In this document: positions 1 to 5,812 of the stretch, in pieces
Layout of the letters: the number at the start of each line of letters is the position of its first letter
Position numbering within the stretch: the stretch's first letter is position 1
IMG/VR virus record: IMGVR_UViG_3300044678_000134
Span: 1 to 27,996 of that record
Reading direction: 5' to 3' (one strand)
Length of the DNA stretch: 27,996 nucleotides
DNA from: a virus
Notes under the pieces: generated by a model
Databases searched by the model: none
What the model saw: only the letters and a program-made list of their open reading frames with translations
Told to the model about the DNA's origin: nothing
Made by a program: the position numbers and the translations under genes

Positions 1-8
1 TGACAACA

Positions 9-224
9 TCAGGACACCTGGCTTGCTTTTTCATAAGATACTTCCTCTAGGGCATCTTTTAGGTCATTGAGATAGATGAAGTCACCTAAATCGTTGAAGG
101 TCGAGTTCAAGTCTATGGCCTTCCAAAGCCTTGTATTTTCCTGCTTCCTGCCCTCTTTTACGCCTATTTCGTAGGCCAGCATTGTGGCTCGGTGGATTGT
201 GTCGTGCATCTCCGTGTTAGTCAT
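9..224 (-). CDS. Small hypothetical protein with G-x3-G helix motif
   Basis: A 71-residue soluble protein I do not recognise. The ATG at 224 follows a purine-rich AGGAGCAGGAGAAG leader, so the start is well supported. Around residues 17-30 it reads AYEIGVKEGRKQENTRLW, a short amphipathic helix with paired glycines four apart followed by charged residues. The same layout (aromatic or aliphatic, x2, G, x3, G, then basic and acidic residues) recurs in three other small genes between 302 and 1223. No catalytic or metal-binding motif is visible. It is the last gene of the leftward early cluster inside the window. Such tiny proteins are typical phage early accessory products; no function is claimed. 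Confidence 0.7.
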   Translation of the reverse strand: MTNTEMHDTIHRATMLAYEIGVKEGRKQENTRLWKAIDLNSTFNDLGDFIYLNDLKDALEEVSYEKASQVS

Positions 225-301
225 TTTCTTCTCCTGCTCCTGTTTTTAGTAAAAGTATTGCTATAAGTAAAGTGTTGACCACCGACAATATGAGGATGTA
301 T

Positions 302-481
302 TCAATCATCTTCAAGCCTTATCCAATCTATTGCTTCGTCAATCGCTATAAAGTGCAATCCAAGATGCTTATCTGGAACTCGCAAACCCTTCAATCGCTC
401 TAACAAATCAATAATTCGCTGTCTTTCATCTTCTTTTCCTTTGCGAATACCGAGTTCCCAAAGTTCTTTTGCATCACTCAT
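302..481 (-). CDS. Small hypothetical protein with G-x3-G helix motif
   Basis: About 59 residues, unrecognised. I choose the ATG at 481, nine bases after a perfect AGGAGG; a TTG at 490 is a possible longer start but lies too close to that site. The N-terminus LWELGIRKGKEDERQRI carries the glycine-x3-glycine helix shared with neighbouring small genes, here followed by a charged ERQRI stretch of the kind often seen in tiny phage proteins. The rest is a leucine-rich helix and an acidic end (IRLEDD). It begins within the last codons of the redoxin gene upstream, so the two are probably translationally coupled. Confidence 0.65.
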   Translation of the reverse strand: MSDAKELWELGIRKGKEDERQRIIDLLERLKGLRVPDKHLGLHFIAIDEAIDWIRLEDD

Positions 482-785
482 CGTCAGCAACCTCCTCTGC
501 TACTTGCTTGATTGGTTCTAGTGGCACATTGATGCCGTGAGCCCTCTCGGACTTCAAGTGCATCTCAAGGCTGTTGATCTTGTCCAACCGAAAGCCAGAC
601 CATCTCTTTGCATCAGTTTCGATAATCGGAGCCTGACTGAATCCCAACTCTAAGAATCGCTTGACTGCCTTCTGTGATTTGTTTAGCTGTCGAGTTTCGA
701 AGATGATGCCTCGCTTCTCAAACTCACGCTTAGTCTGCATGCACTGCACACAATTAGGCAGCTCCCAGACTGTAATCTTCATCAC
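474..785 (-). CDS. nrdH: NrdH-like glutaredoxin/redoxin
   Basis: A thioredoxin-fold redoxin. From the ATG at 782 it begins with a beta strand (MKITVWELP) leading to the active-site CVQC at residues 11-14; the cis-proline is in SQAPII near residue 52, followed by the WSGFRLDKI segment (61-69), where NrdH proteins have a W-S-G-F/R-P-like motif. NrdH donates electrons to class Ib ribonucleotide reductase, and actinophages often carry it to support dNTP supply. It runs to about 102 residues, longer than the usual 75-80, with an acidic C-terminal tail. No ribonucleotide reductase is visible here, so it would work with a host or distant phage enzyme. A GTG at 785 lies seven bases after AGGAG and could equally be the start. 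It overlaps the upstream gene. Confidence 0.85.
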   Translation of the reverse strand: MMKITVWELPNCVQCMQTKREFEKRGIIFETRQLNKSQKAVKRFLELGFSQAPIIETDAKRWSGFRLDKINSLEMHLKSERAHGINVPLEPIKQVAEEVADDE

Positions 786-1036
786 AGCATTGCTCCTGTT
801 CTGGCGTGAATCTTCTTCTTAGAATCCCTGACTGCCTTGCAAGCAACCTCAAAGCCAACTGCTTGAGCCTTTGTTAGCTTCTGCTTTTCTCCGGCCTCCG
901 TGATTGTGAAAGACATTGTGCGGGCTGCATACTCTGCACCGATACGAATGCCTTGGGCATAAGCCTCATCCATCTGCTTCGGGAAGAGGCGGTCTGCCAC
1001 ATCGTATAGAAATAGCTTCCAGTTTCTAGGCTTCAT
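782..1036 (-). CDS. Hypothetical protein
   Basis: An 84-residue basic protein I do not recognise. The ATG at 1036 has GGAGGG five bases upstream and overlaps the end of the preceding gene; its TGA overlaps the redoxin start. Residues around 25-40 read AYAQGIRIGAEYAARTM, again the glycine-x3-glycine helix found in the adjacent small genes. The second half is lysine-rich (KQKLTKAQA, DSKKKIHARTG) with one cysteine. No known fold is evident. Its position within the string of coupled early genes supports it being real. Confidence 0.7.
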   Translation of the reverse strand: MKPRNWKLFLYDVADRLFPKQMDEAYAQGIRIGAEYAARTMSFTITEAGEKQKLTKAQAVGFEVACKAVRDSKKKIHARTGAML

Positions 1037-1223
1037 TGATGCCCTCCAGCTTCTTGATTACACTACGGATTACATCTGCTGTGACTTTGTTACCGATGTT
1101 CCATTCTTGGTTAGACATTGTGTCTAGCTCGCTGATTAGTGAGTTCCAGCCCATGTCGTAGCCCGCTTGGAATAGGGCATCGGCGTGAAACTCGATTTGA
1201 GATTTGATTTCGTTTACTCTCAT
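1026..1223 (-). CDS. Small hypothetical protein with G-x3-G helix motif
   Basis: A 65-residue protein, unrecognised. A very good ribosome site, AGGAGG six bases before the ATG at 1223, supports the start. Residues 17-34 read FQAGYDMGWNSLISELDT, the fourth example of the glycine-x3-glycine helix in this cluster. The remainder looks helical with a basic patch (VIRSVIKKLEG). It overlaps the next gene by 11 bases. No enzymatic motif is visible. Confidence 0.7.
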   Translation of the reverse strand: MRVNEIKSQIEFHADALFQAGYDMGWNSLISELDTMSNQEWNIGNKVTADVIRSVIKKLEGINEA

Positions 1224-1272
1224 TTGTTACCTCCTGCAATCACTTTAGGGCAGGGGCCTGACATTTGCCAGA

Positions 1273-1684
1273 TTATTCAGGTAACGAAAATATAACGATT
1301 ACAGCACCAGGGGCACGGTCATCGGCGTAGTGCTTACGGGCCACAGCTTCTACAACTTGGCTGTCATCGCCCCAAATGTAGCCTGACTGACCGATGGCGT
1401 CTAAACAACCTCTTAGGAGCTTGTCCACATCTGGAGGCACTATAGGCAGTGGTCTGTCGGCTTTTTTGATTGTTTTAGGTCTGGGTAAATAGAAATCCAC
1501 CTCAACCCGAACTGGGCCAAGGTGGACTATCTGTTCTGCATAAGGCTGACAAGCATCAGCGATTTCTCGCCTCCATACTTTGAGAGCCTGACCAGAGGCT
1601 TCGATTAGTCGCCCGTGAATTACTTTTTTGGAGCCTTGTGGCTTAGGTAATCCATAGACATCTAAGCGAATTAGAATGGGGCAT
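1273..1684 (-). CDS. rusA: RusA-type Holliday junction resolvase (no in-frame start; probable +1 frameshift at 1678-1681)
   Basis: RusA-family endonuclease that cuts four-way DNA junctions. The C-terminal part carries the acidic centre: PDVDKLLRG, then LDA and GDDSQVVEA, matching the family D-x-D-K...D...DD-x-QV pattern. The reading frame stays open upstream to 1692 and encodes a convincing N-terminus (GLPKPQGSKK, then LKVWRREIADAC), but contains no ATG, GTG or TTG before a GTG at 1500 that would discard it. An ATG at 1682-1684 in another frame reads ATG CCC C then ATT; skipping one C gives a 136-residue protein starting MPILIRLDVYG, a normal RusA length. The alternatives are initiation at ATT 1677 or a sequence error. 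The gene overlaps the end of ssb, whose DAPF C-terminus argues that the CCCC run is real. Function is confident; the mode of expression is not. Confidence 0.8.
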
Positions 1685-2000
1685 CCGATCTGTCAAGCAC
1701 AACCGATTCTACCGCTTGAGGGTAGAGGCGTATCTTGACAGCGGAAGTTCCATCCTTCTTTTCGTAGGTTGCTAGTTTGGCATTGCCAGTAATAGTTACT
1801 CGAGTGCCCTTCTCGGCAGTGAGTAACCAACCGAATTCTGAAGATGCGTCTACTGAAACATCAATGTAGTCACGGCTAACGGTTTCCCATTTGCCCTGTT
1901 CGTTCTTCTTCCGGTTAGCGTGGGTAACGGTTACAACCGAACCCCAATCGAATGTTTTGGCTTCTTCTACAAAGCCAGTAAATGTGAGCGAGAGTGCCAT
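1671..2000 (-). CDS. ssb: Single-stranded DNA-binding protein (OB fold)
   Basis: A 109-residue SSB-like protein that would coat ssDNA during replication and recombination. It shows an OB-fold style sequence: alternating beta strands (SLTFTGFVEEAK, SVVTVTHANRK), a WETVSRDYIDVSV strand, and GTRVTITGNAKLATYEKKDG, which resembles the SSB G-x-L-x-x-x-x-W/Y-x-x-x-D-G segment. The C-terminus SDAPF is the short acidic-proline-phenylalanine tip by which SSBs recruit partners. It lacks the long glycine/glutamine linker of bacterial SSBs. The ATG at 2000 has a weak GGAAA upstream. It is directly followed by, and overlaps, the resolvase gene. An ACCGAAT motif lies inside it at 1830. Confidence 0.8.
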   Translation of the reverse strand: MALSLTFTGFVEEAKTFDWGSVVTVTHANRKKNEQGKWETVSRDYIDVSVDASSEFGWLLTAEKGTRVTITGNAKLATYEKKDGTSAVKIRLYPQAVESVVLDRSDAPF

Positions 2001-2012
2001 GTGTAGGTTTCC

Positions 2013-2276
2013 TTATCTTTCAATGTGCTCGGGATTTACGCAATCTAGCATTCCACAGATTCTGTTTCCTGGCAAGATGGGTTCCCCGAGTTCGTTTAGT
2101 GGTGTCACTAAATCTGGTGCAAATCTGCCATGCCACGGGATGCATTTCAGTTCCCCCGTGTTGACAGTTGTAGATCTTCTGGTGCGACAGGATTGGCAAA
2201 ATACCTTGGCCTTTCCTCGCTTCTTGATGACATCCCAAGACATGCCACAGCGGTAGCAGGTTTCCCTTTCCCACAC
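2013..2276 (-). CDS. Small zinc-binding HNH-like protein
   Basis: An 87-residue cysteine-rich protein. Pairs C7/C10 and C27/C30 form a zinc ribbon; the C-terminal part has C45 (LKCIPWHGRF), then ICGMLDCVNPEHIE with C74, C79 and H84, resembling the end of HNH nucleases where C-VNP-x-H holds the metal. Similar WHGRF...CVNPEHI proteins are common small genes of actinophages. It lacks a full catalytic HNH, so it may only bind zinc or nucleic acid. The start is a GTG at 2276; a stop codon lies in frame a few codons upstream, and the nearby ATG at 2278 is in another frame. Confidence 0.65.
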   Translation of the reverse strand: MWERETCYRCGMSWDVIKKRGKAKVFCQSCRTRRSTTVNTGELKCIPWHGRFAPDLVTPLNELGEPILPGNRICGMLDCVNPEHIER

Positions 2277-2310
2277 ATAACTAGGCTAGTTGCCTTTACT
2301 GGAAAAGTCG

Positions 2311-2730
2311 TCATTTCATCCTCAGTAGTGTCGCTTGGGCTATAGGCACGGCTATAAACCTCTCGGCTGTCGTGTAAATCGTGTCCTTGACAATAACAGG
2401 GGCCTCTGACATTTGTAGGCCGTCTATGAGCAAAGCCCATGACCAGTCATCGTTTAGCATCCAGAAGATGTTTAGCTTTGAGGGCTTGATGAATTTTCTC
2501 TTTCGCTCCGAGAAGTGCACTGCCTCGTAGGGGAACTTCTGTCCCTTCCAGTTGTGCTTCACCTCCACCTCGATTTCAAAGAAGTTTTCATCCTTCTCGG
2601 CGTAAACATCTATGCCGTATTTGTCAGGGTTTACCCATGCGTCATAGTCCCGAGACTTTAGATAGTTCACGACTAGCTCTTTGGCAAAGTCGTTTTTGTC
2701 GAACAGGTCTTGGCTGAACTTCTTGGTCAT
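2311..2730 (-). CDS. PD-(D/E)XK nuclease-like protein
   Basis: A 139-residue protein that looks like a single-domain PD-(D/E)XK nuclease. After an N-terminal helix (DFAKELVVNYL) come D41 in YGIDVYAEKD and the E56-V-K58 of EIEVEVKHNW, the spacing expected for this metal-dependent active site. A following FPYEAVHFSERKRKF segment and an NIFWMLNDDWSWALLI strand complete a plausible fold. Such genes sit among phage replication genes and could act in recombination or host DNA degradation; the substrate is unknown. Start and stop overlap the flanking replication gene as ATGA. Confidence 0.65.
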   Translation of the reverse strand: MTKKFSQDLFDKNDFAKELVVNYLKSRDYDAWVNPDKYGIDVYAEKDENFFEIEVEVKHNWKGQKFPYEAVHFSERKRKFIKPSKLNIFWMLNDDWSWALLIDGLQMSEAPVIVKDTIYTTAERFIAVPIAQATLLRMK

Positions 2731-3473
2731 AGCCCTAATCGTCTCTTGAGCTCTGGGGTGAGTGGGACTGACCTCTTCGCCAGCTCTTCCATCTCCCGAA
2801 TGTATTGCTGACTAGCCTCAACTTCTTTTTTCCGGCGTGCTTCGTTAGCAGCCTTGACTTCGGGCAGTGTTGCAGCGTTCTCCCAAGAATCAGCATTTAG
2901 CCATGAGGCAGGGTATTTCGTGTATTCAGGCTTTCGTGTCGGATCGTTCTTGTAGGCGATAACCCCAGCGAGTATGTCCTCGAACTTAGCTCTTTTGAGA
3001 GCTGACTTGAATGCTCTAAAGGCTGCTCCCTTGTCTAGCCGTCTTGGATATTCCTTCCAGAATTCTTTGAATAATTCCTCATGCGTGTTAATAGGTTCTT
3101 GTAATGGTTCTATAAGGGTTTGCACGCCATCTGCTGTCACCCCTGACGCTCTATTTGTCACCCCTGACTGCGATTCTGTCACCCCTGAGACCGAATCTGT
3201 CACCCCTGGCAGGTTGACCCAGTATCGGTTGGACTTGTATTGACCGCTAGTCGGAGCGTTCTGAACCTCGACTATCAGCTCGCCAATCTTCTGCAAATAC
3301 TGGATGTCCCTCTGCACACTACGCTCTGAGGAATTGACCATCTGAGCCAGCCTTCTGATTGAGGGCCAAGCTCCTATCTCGCCTTGGTGATCTGCAATAG
3401 CCAAAAGCACTAGCCGTGCCCTGCCATCGGACTTAGATTCCCGCCATACGGCATTCATAATTTCAATGCTCAA
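2727..3473 (-). CDS. Winged-helix replication initiator/replisome organiser
   Basis: A 248-residue protein with an N-terminal winged helix (residues ~5-75: VWRESKSDGRARLVLLAIADH, PSIRRLAQMVNSSERSVQRDI), as in helix-turn-helix phage replication proteins. A linker at 90-115 repeats a seven-residue unit (SGVT at 97-113), encoded by a 21-bp DNA repeat. The C-terminal part has FKEFWKEYPRRLDKGAAFRAFKSALK (137-163), a segment I associate with phage O-like/organiser proteins. By analogy it would bind origin repeats and recruit a helicase; no helicase is in the window. The TTG at 3473 follows AAGGA with nine bases between and gives the usual MSIEIMNAVW start; an ATG at 3458 would trim five residues. 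Confidence 0.75.
   Translation of the reverse strand: MSIEIMNAVWRESKSDGRARLVLLAIADHQGEIGAWPSIRRLAQMVNSSERSVQRDIQYLQKIGELIVEVQNAPTSGQYKSNRYWVNLPGVTDSVSGVTESQSGVTNRASGVTADGVQTLIEPLQEPINTHEELFKEFWKEYPRRLDKGAAFRAFKSALKRAKFEDILAGVIAYKNDPTRKPEYTKYPASWLNADSWENAATLPEVKAANEARRKKEVEASQQYIREMEELAKRSVPLTPELKRRLGL
3061..3208. other. Candidate replication origin: four 21-bp-period iterons plus AT-rich stretch
   Basis: Within the replication gene the + strand word GTCACCCCTG starts at 3136, 3157, 3178 and 3199, an exact 21-bp period (two helical turns). The 12-mer TGTCACCCCTGR is conserved in all four copies while the bases between them differ. Next to it, 3061-3120 has only 19 G/C in 60 bases. Direct repeats beside an AT-rich stretch inside an initiator gene is the classic layout of lambda-type and lactococcal phage origins. 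An ACCGAAT motif lies between the third and fourth repeats. Coding constraint alone (four SGVT units) does not require identical codons, but a peptide-level repeat remains possible. Confidence 0.55.
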
Positions 3474-4452
3474 TTTCGACCATCCTTACCGCCTGTGGTA
3501 ATGTCACTGAGTGCATTGACCCCTCCTTCTGTTGTGTGCTAGATAGTTTGTCTGTAAAAATGTCACTTACGGTTGGTGTTGGAAAATTCACTTGTCCCCC
3601 CCTAGCAGGTATGGGCATGCCCTCAAGCAGCATCCTAAGTGCCAGCTCAGCCTGTTGTGGAACGACACCGTTACCACATGCTTTTAGTTCTTCGTTTCGG
3701 GTCAAACCGACATCTGTTATCCAGCCCTCGGGAACGCCCATCATCCATTCTGTAAAGCGACTAGAGAGCCTGTGAGCACCTTCTTTGCCATCGGGCTTCG
3801 TAGGGGCCGGTGCAGGTCTGCCCAAGACTTGCTCCCATCTACGGATTGCAGGTTCAAACTTGCCCCAGTTTGTTCCTGACACTTCACCACTATTGAAGAT
3901 TGCTCTAGCCACGGTGTCTACCTGAACTACACCATCACGTTTGTGTTCAGCCGTGCCATCTTTGTGGTCACGAGATGCGGGGGTGGGCATCAAGTCATTG
4001 ATTACTGTTTCCCTGACATTTGCATGCCCGCCTTTTGACTTATCAATCTTTGATGGGTCTCGTGCGGGTAGGTGATCCATGGTGTTAGGAGTAGGCATAA
4101 GATTCATCTGCACTCTGCTTACGGCTTCACCGTTTAGCTTTGCGATGTCTATTGCTTGGTCACGGATACCTACAGTGTTGCCACGAGCTCTAGCGGTCTC
4201 CTCACCGAGTGCTCCGCCTTCTCCCTGACTAGCTGTTGGGGAACGCAGTAATGAAGATTCTGAAACGCTGGTGGGGTGCTCCGGCATCGGAAGCTCGAAC
4301 ACCTGCCCATTTCGCATCAAACCCGAGATCGGCCAAGTCCCCAAGAACGGCTCCCATTGCTCGAATAGGGTGTCCGTTCCCGATGACTGCCAAATCTTCT
4401 TCTGAGTATTCCATTCCATTGTCGGCTTTAGCTGAGAGTAATCCTCTGACAT
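3463..4452 (-). CDS. Cytosine DNA methyltransferase, C-terminal part (target recognition, motifs IX-X)
   Basis: About 329 residues from the ATG at 4452. The second half has the closing region of C5-cytosine methyltransferases: WGKFEPAIRRWE, LSSRFTEWMMGVPEGW and NEELKACGNGVVPQQ (motif X). Between are repeated LMPTPNTMDHL / LMPTPASRDHKDG segments typical of phage methylase target-recognition regions. It overlaps the N-terminal frame by about 220 bases. A +1 shift at CCCC 4238-4241 would join both into one ~440-residue enzyme with motifs in normal order. If translated alone from 4452 it would start without a clear ribosome site; its first 70 residues (FLGTWPISGLMRNGQ) also look protein-like. On its own it lacks the catalytic and cofactor motifs. 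Confidence 0.7.
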   Translation of the reverse strand: MSEDYSQLKPTMEWNTQKKIWQSSGTDTLFEQWEPFLGTWPISGLMRNGQVFELPMPEHPTSVSESSLLRSPTASQGEGGALGEETARARGNTVGIRDQAIDIAKLNGEAVSRVQMNLMPTPNTMDHLPARDPSKIDKSKGGHANVRETVINDLMPTPASRDHKDGTAEHKRDGVVQVDTVARAIFNSGEVSGTNWGKFEPAIRRWEQVLGRPAPAPTKPDGKEGAHRLSSRFTEWMMGVPEGWITDVGLTRNEELKACGNGVVPQQAELALRMLLEGMPIPARGGQVNFPTPTVSDIFTDKLSSTQQKEGSMHSVTLPQAVRMVEIEH

Positions 4453-4786
4453 TTTCAATAACTACCAATCTTGGTCGGATTTCGTCAATCGCCCTAGCAA
4501 ACTCCGACCATAGCCCGCTGCGAGTTCCTTCTGTTAGTCCTGCCCGCTTGCCCGCTAAGGACAAGTCCTGACATGGAAAGCCACCCGTAAGTATGTCTAC
4601 GGGTTCGAGTTTTGTAAAGTCAACTGCTCTGACATCTCTGTAGTTAGGAACGCCAGGAAAGTTCTTTTCAAGAATCTTTGATGGAGCATCTTCCCATTCG
4701 CAATGCCAAGCAACAGTTGCACCTGTCACCTTTGCGACTGCTAAGTCAAGCCCTCCGTAACCAGAGAAAAGCGAACCTATCTTCAC
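4229..4786 (-). CDS. dcm: Cytosine DNA methyltransferase, N-terminal catalytic part
   Basis: 185 residues carrying the first half of a C5-cytosine methyltransferase: motif I FSGYGGLDLA (7-16), the catalytic GGFPCQDLS with C72 (motif IV), VVIENVRGLL (motif VI, 108-117) and GAPHQRFRIF (motif VIII, 169-178). Such phage enzymes modify the phage's own DNA against restriction. The frame stops at 4229 just after ITAFPNS, before the target-recognition domain, which continues in the +1 frame. The enzyme is therefore either split, expressed by frameshift, or interrupted by a one-base error. The start ATG at 4786 overlaps the upstream gene. Confidence 0.85.
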   Translation of the reverse strand: MKIGSLFSGYGGLDLAVAKVTGATVAWHCEWEDAPSKILEKNFPGVPNYRDVRAVDFTKLEPVDILTGGFPCQDLSLAGKRAGLTEGTRSGLWSEFARAIDEIRPRLVVIENVRGLLSAKADNGMEYSEEDLAVIGNGHPIRAMGAVLGDLADLGFDAKWAGVRASDAGAPHQRFRIFITAFPNS

Positions 4787-5004
4787 GCTGTAAGGCTCAC
4801 CTTCTCAAAAGCTTCACGAGCGTTCTTGTCCCTTGCTCCGCCAGCCCATCTGCCAGCGTGAAAGAAAAGTTTTTTGACCGAATCTAAGCGTTGCTGTTGG
4901 AGAAGTTTTTTCTTCTCTTCCTCAAAATTCAGATTCTGTGCTTCTTCGTTTTCTATCGCTATCGCCCGCTGTCTCATCCGCAAGGCTAAGTCCTCGCAAT
5001 TCAT
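4783..5004 (-). CDS. Hypothetical charged protein
   Basis: 73 residues, unrecognised. AGAAGGAGG five bases before the ATG at 5004 makes the start secure. The sequence is almost wholly helical and charged: MRQRAIAIENEEAQ, NFEEEKKKLLQQQRLDSVKK, then KLFFHAGRWAGGARDKNAREAF. The first 55 residues could form a short coiled coil. It overlaps the HNH gene by 83 bases and the methyltransferase by four. It contains an ACCGAAT motif at 4877 read as D-S-V. Location suggests a role linked to modification or recombination, but that is guesswork. Confidence 0.65.
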   Translation of the reverse strand: MNCEDLALRMRQRAIAIENEEAQNLNFEEEKKKLLQQQRLDSVKKLFFHAGRWAGGARDKNAREAFEKVSLTA

Positions 5005-5317
5005 GTTTGCCTCCTTCTAGGTCTAATACATACCAGATGCCCGAGCACTTATCAAGTAAGGGGGCCTCTGTTGTTTCATATCTGCTCAGCTTGTGTCCGT
5101 CTAGCCGAGCTTCTTTCGCTACTTCGGCATCTGCCTCCATAGCAAAGTTGTAGTTATGGCAGACAAGAATCAGATTGTCTACCCGATCTAACGCCTTTGA
5201 ACCTCCCGAGCCACGGTTGATACGGTGATGCGGAACTAGGTCAATTCCAGTCCCACAGTGCCAGCACCAGGCATCCCGCTTTAGCAGGGCATCCCGAAGC
5301 TTTTTTGAGAGGGTCAC
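4922..5317 (-). CDS. HNH endonuclease
   Basis: 131 residues with an HNH nuclease core: C18-x2-C21 (WCWHCG), the histidine pair in LVPHHRINRG (30-31), DNLILVCHNYN with C53 and H54. The four cysteine/histidine ligands and HH...N...H layout match HNH proteins with a structural zinc. The C-terminal 70 residues are unusual for a minimal HNH (KCSGIWYVLDLEGGKHEL) and may be a separate small domain. The GTG start at 5317 overlaps the previous stop as GTGA. It lies among recombination genes rather than next to terminase, so it may be a free-standing or homing-type nuclease. Confidence 0.75.
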   Translation of the reverse strand: MTLSKKLRDALLKRDAWCWHCGTGIDLVPHHRINRGSGGSKALDRVDNLILVCHNYNFAMEADAEVAKEARLDGHKLSRYETTEAPLLDKCSGIWYVLDLEGGKHELRGLSLADETAGDSDRKRRSTESEF

Positions 5318-5640
5318 AGGTTGATGTCCATTTGCATCAGCTTGGCTTGTGTCCCAGCAGCCATCAGAGCCGTTTCTAGGGCCTTTATTTTGACCTTTAT
5401 ACGATTCACCTTAGCCCGAGCTAAATCACGCTCTAAACGGGCTTGAGAGGCTTCTAAGCGGCTAATGGCAGTGCGGTCTGCAACCGTGCCCTGAGACCGA
5501 ATAAAAGCCTTCTGTTCAAGGGTGTCTAAATCGAACTCTTTTTGGGCTAGGTCTACCTCAGCCTGATAAAGGGCATCAGCTCCCTTATTGTTCTCCGCCG
5601 TCAGTTCTGCGATCTGCTTGGCTATCTCCGATGGATGCAC
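5314..5640 (-). CDS. Coiled-coil hypothetical protein
   Basis: 108 residues, helical almost throughout. Heptad-like spacing is visible from EIAKQIAELTAEN through DLDTLEQKAF and LEASQARLERDLARAKVNRIKVKIKALETAL, so a long coiled coil is likely. No catalytic motif. The GTG at 5640 has GGAG seven bases upstream and overlaps the gene before it by 56 bases. An ACCGAAT motif lies at 5496 in the I-R phase. It may be a structural or regulatory partner in the recombination cluster; no family is recognised. Confidence 0.65.
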   Translation of the reverse strand: MHPSEIAKQIAELTAENNKGADALYQAEVDLAQKEFDLDTLEQKAFIRSQGTVADRTAISRLEASQARLERDLARAKVNRIKVKIKALETALMAAGTQAKLMQMDINL

Positions 5641-5812
5641 TTAGCTGCTCCATTCGCTCAAGCATGTTGATACGCCAGATTTCACTTTCCTCTGCCAGCT
5701 TTCGGCTTAGCAGTAACTGACCCGATTCCCTCGCCCGCTGCTGTTTCATCAAACAGTCCTGATATGCTTCCTTCAGTTCCTGAAGGCTTGCTGCCTGTAT
5801 CTGGTAGAGCAT
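5585..5812 (-). CDS. Small hypothetical protein overlapping the annealing-protein gene
   Basis: Up to 75 residues if it starts at ATG 5812 (AAAGGG three bases upstream); an internal ATG at 5749 with AGGA seven bases upstream would give about 54. Residues after 22 look genuine: MKQQRARESGQLLLSRKL, then EESEIWRINMLERMEQLS, a charged amphipathic helix. The longer form shares 131 bases with the end of the putative annealing protein in another frame. That stretch encodes a low-complexity glycine-rich tail in the other gene, so the internal start is attractive. No function recognised. Confidence 0.45.
   Translation of the reverse strand: MLYQIQAASLQELKEAYQDCLMKQQRARESGQLLLSRKLAEESEIWRINMLERMEQLSASIGDSQADRRTDGGEQ

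Noticed and set aside
1670-1696. TTGACA at 1696-1691 (- strand) as a promoter
   Set aside because: The -10 candidate (TAATTC) is poor and the site is inside the ssb coding end.
2020-2274. Alternative frame over the zinc protein
   Set aside because: It lacks the conserved cysteine and VNPEHI pattern that the chosen frame shows.
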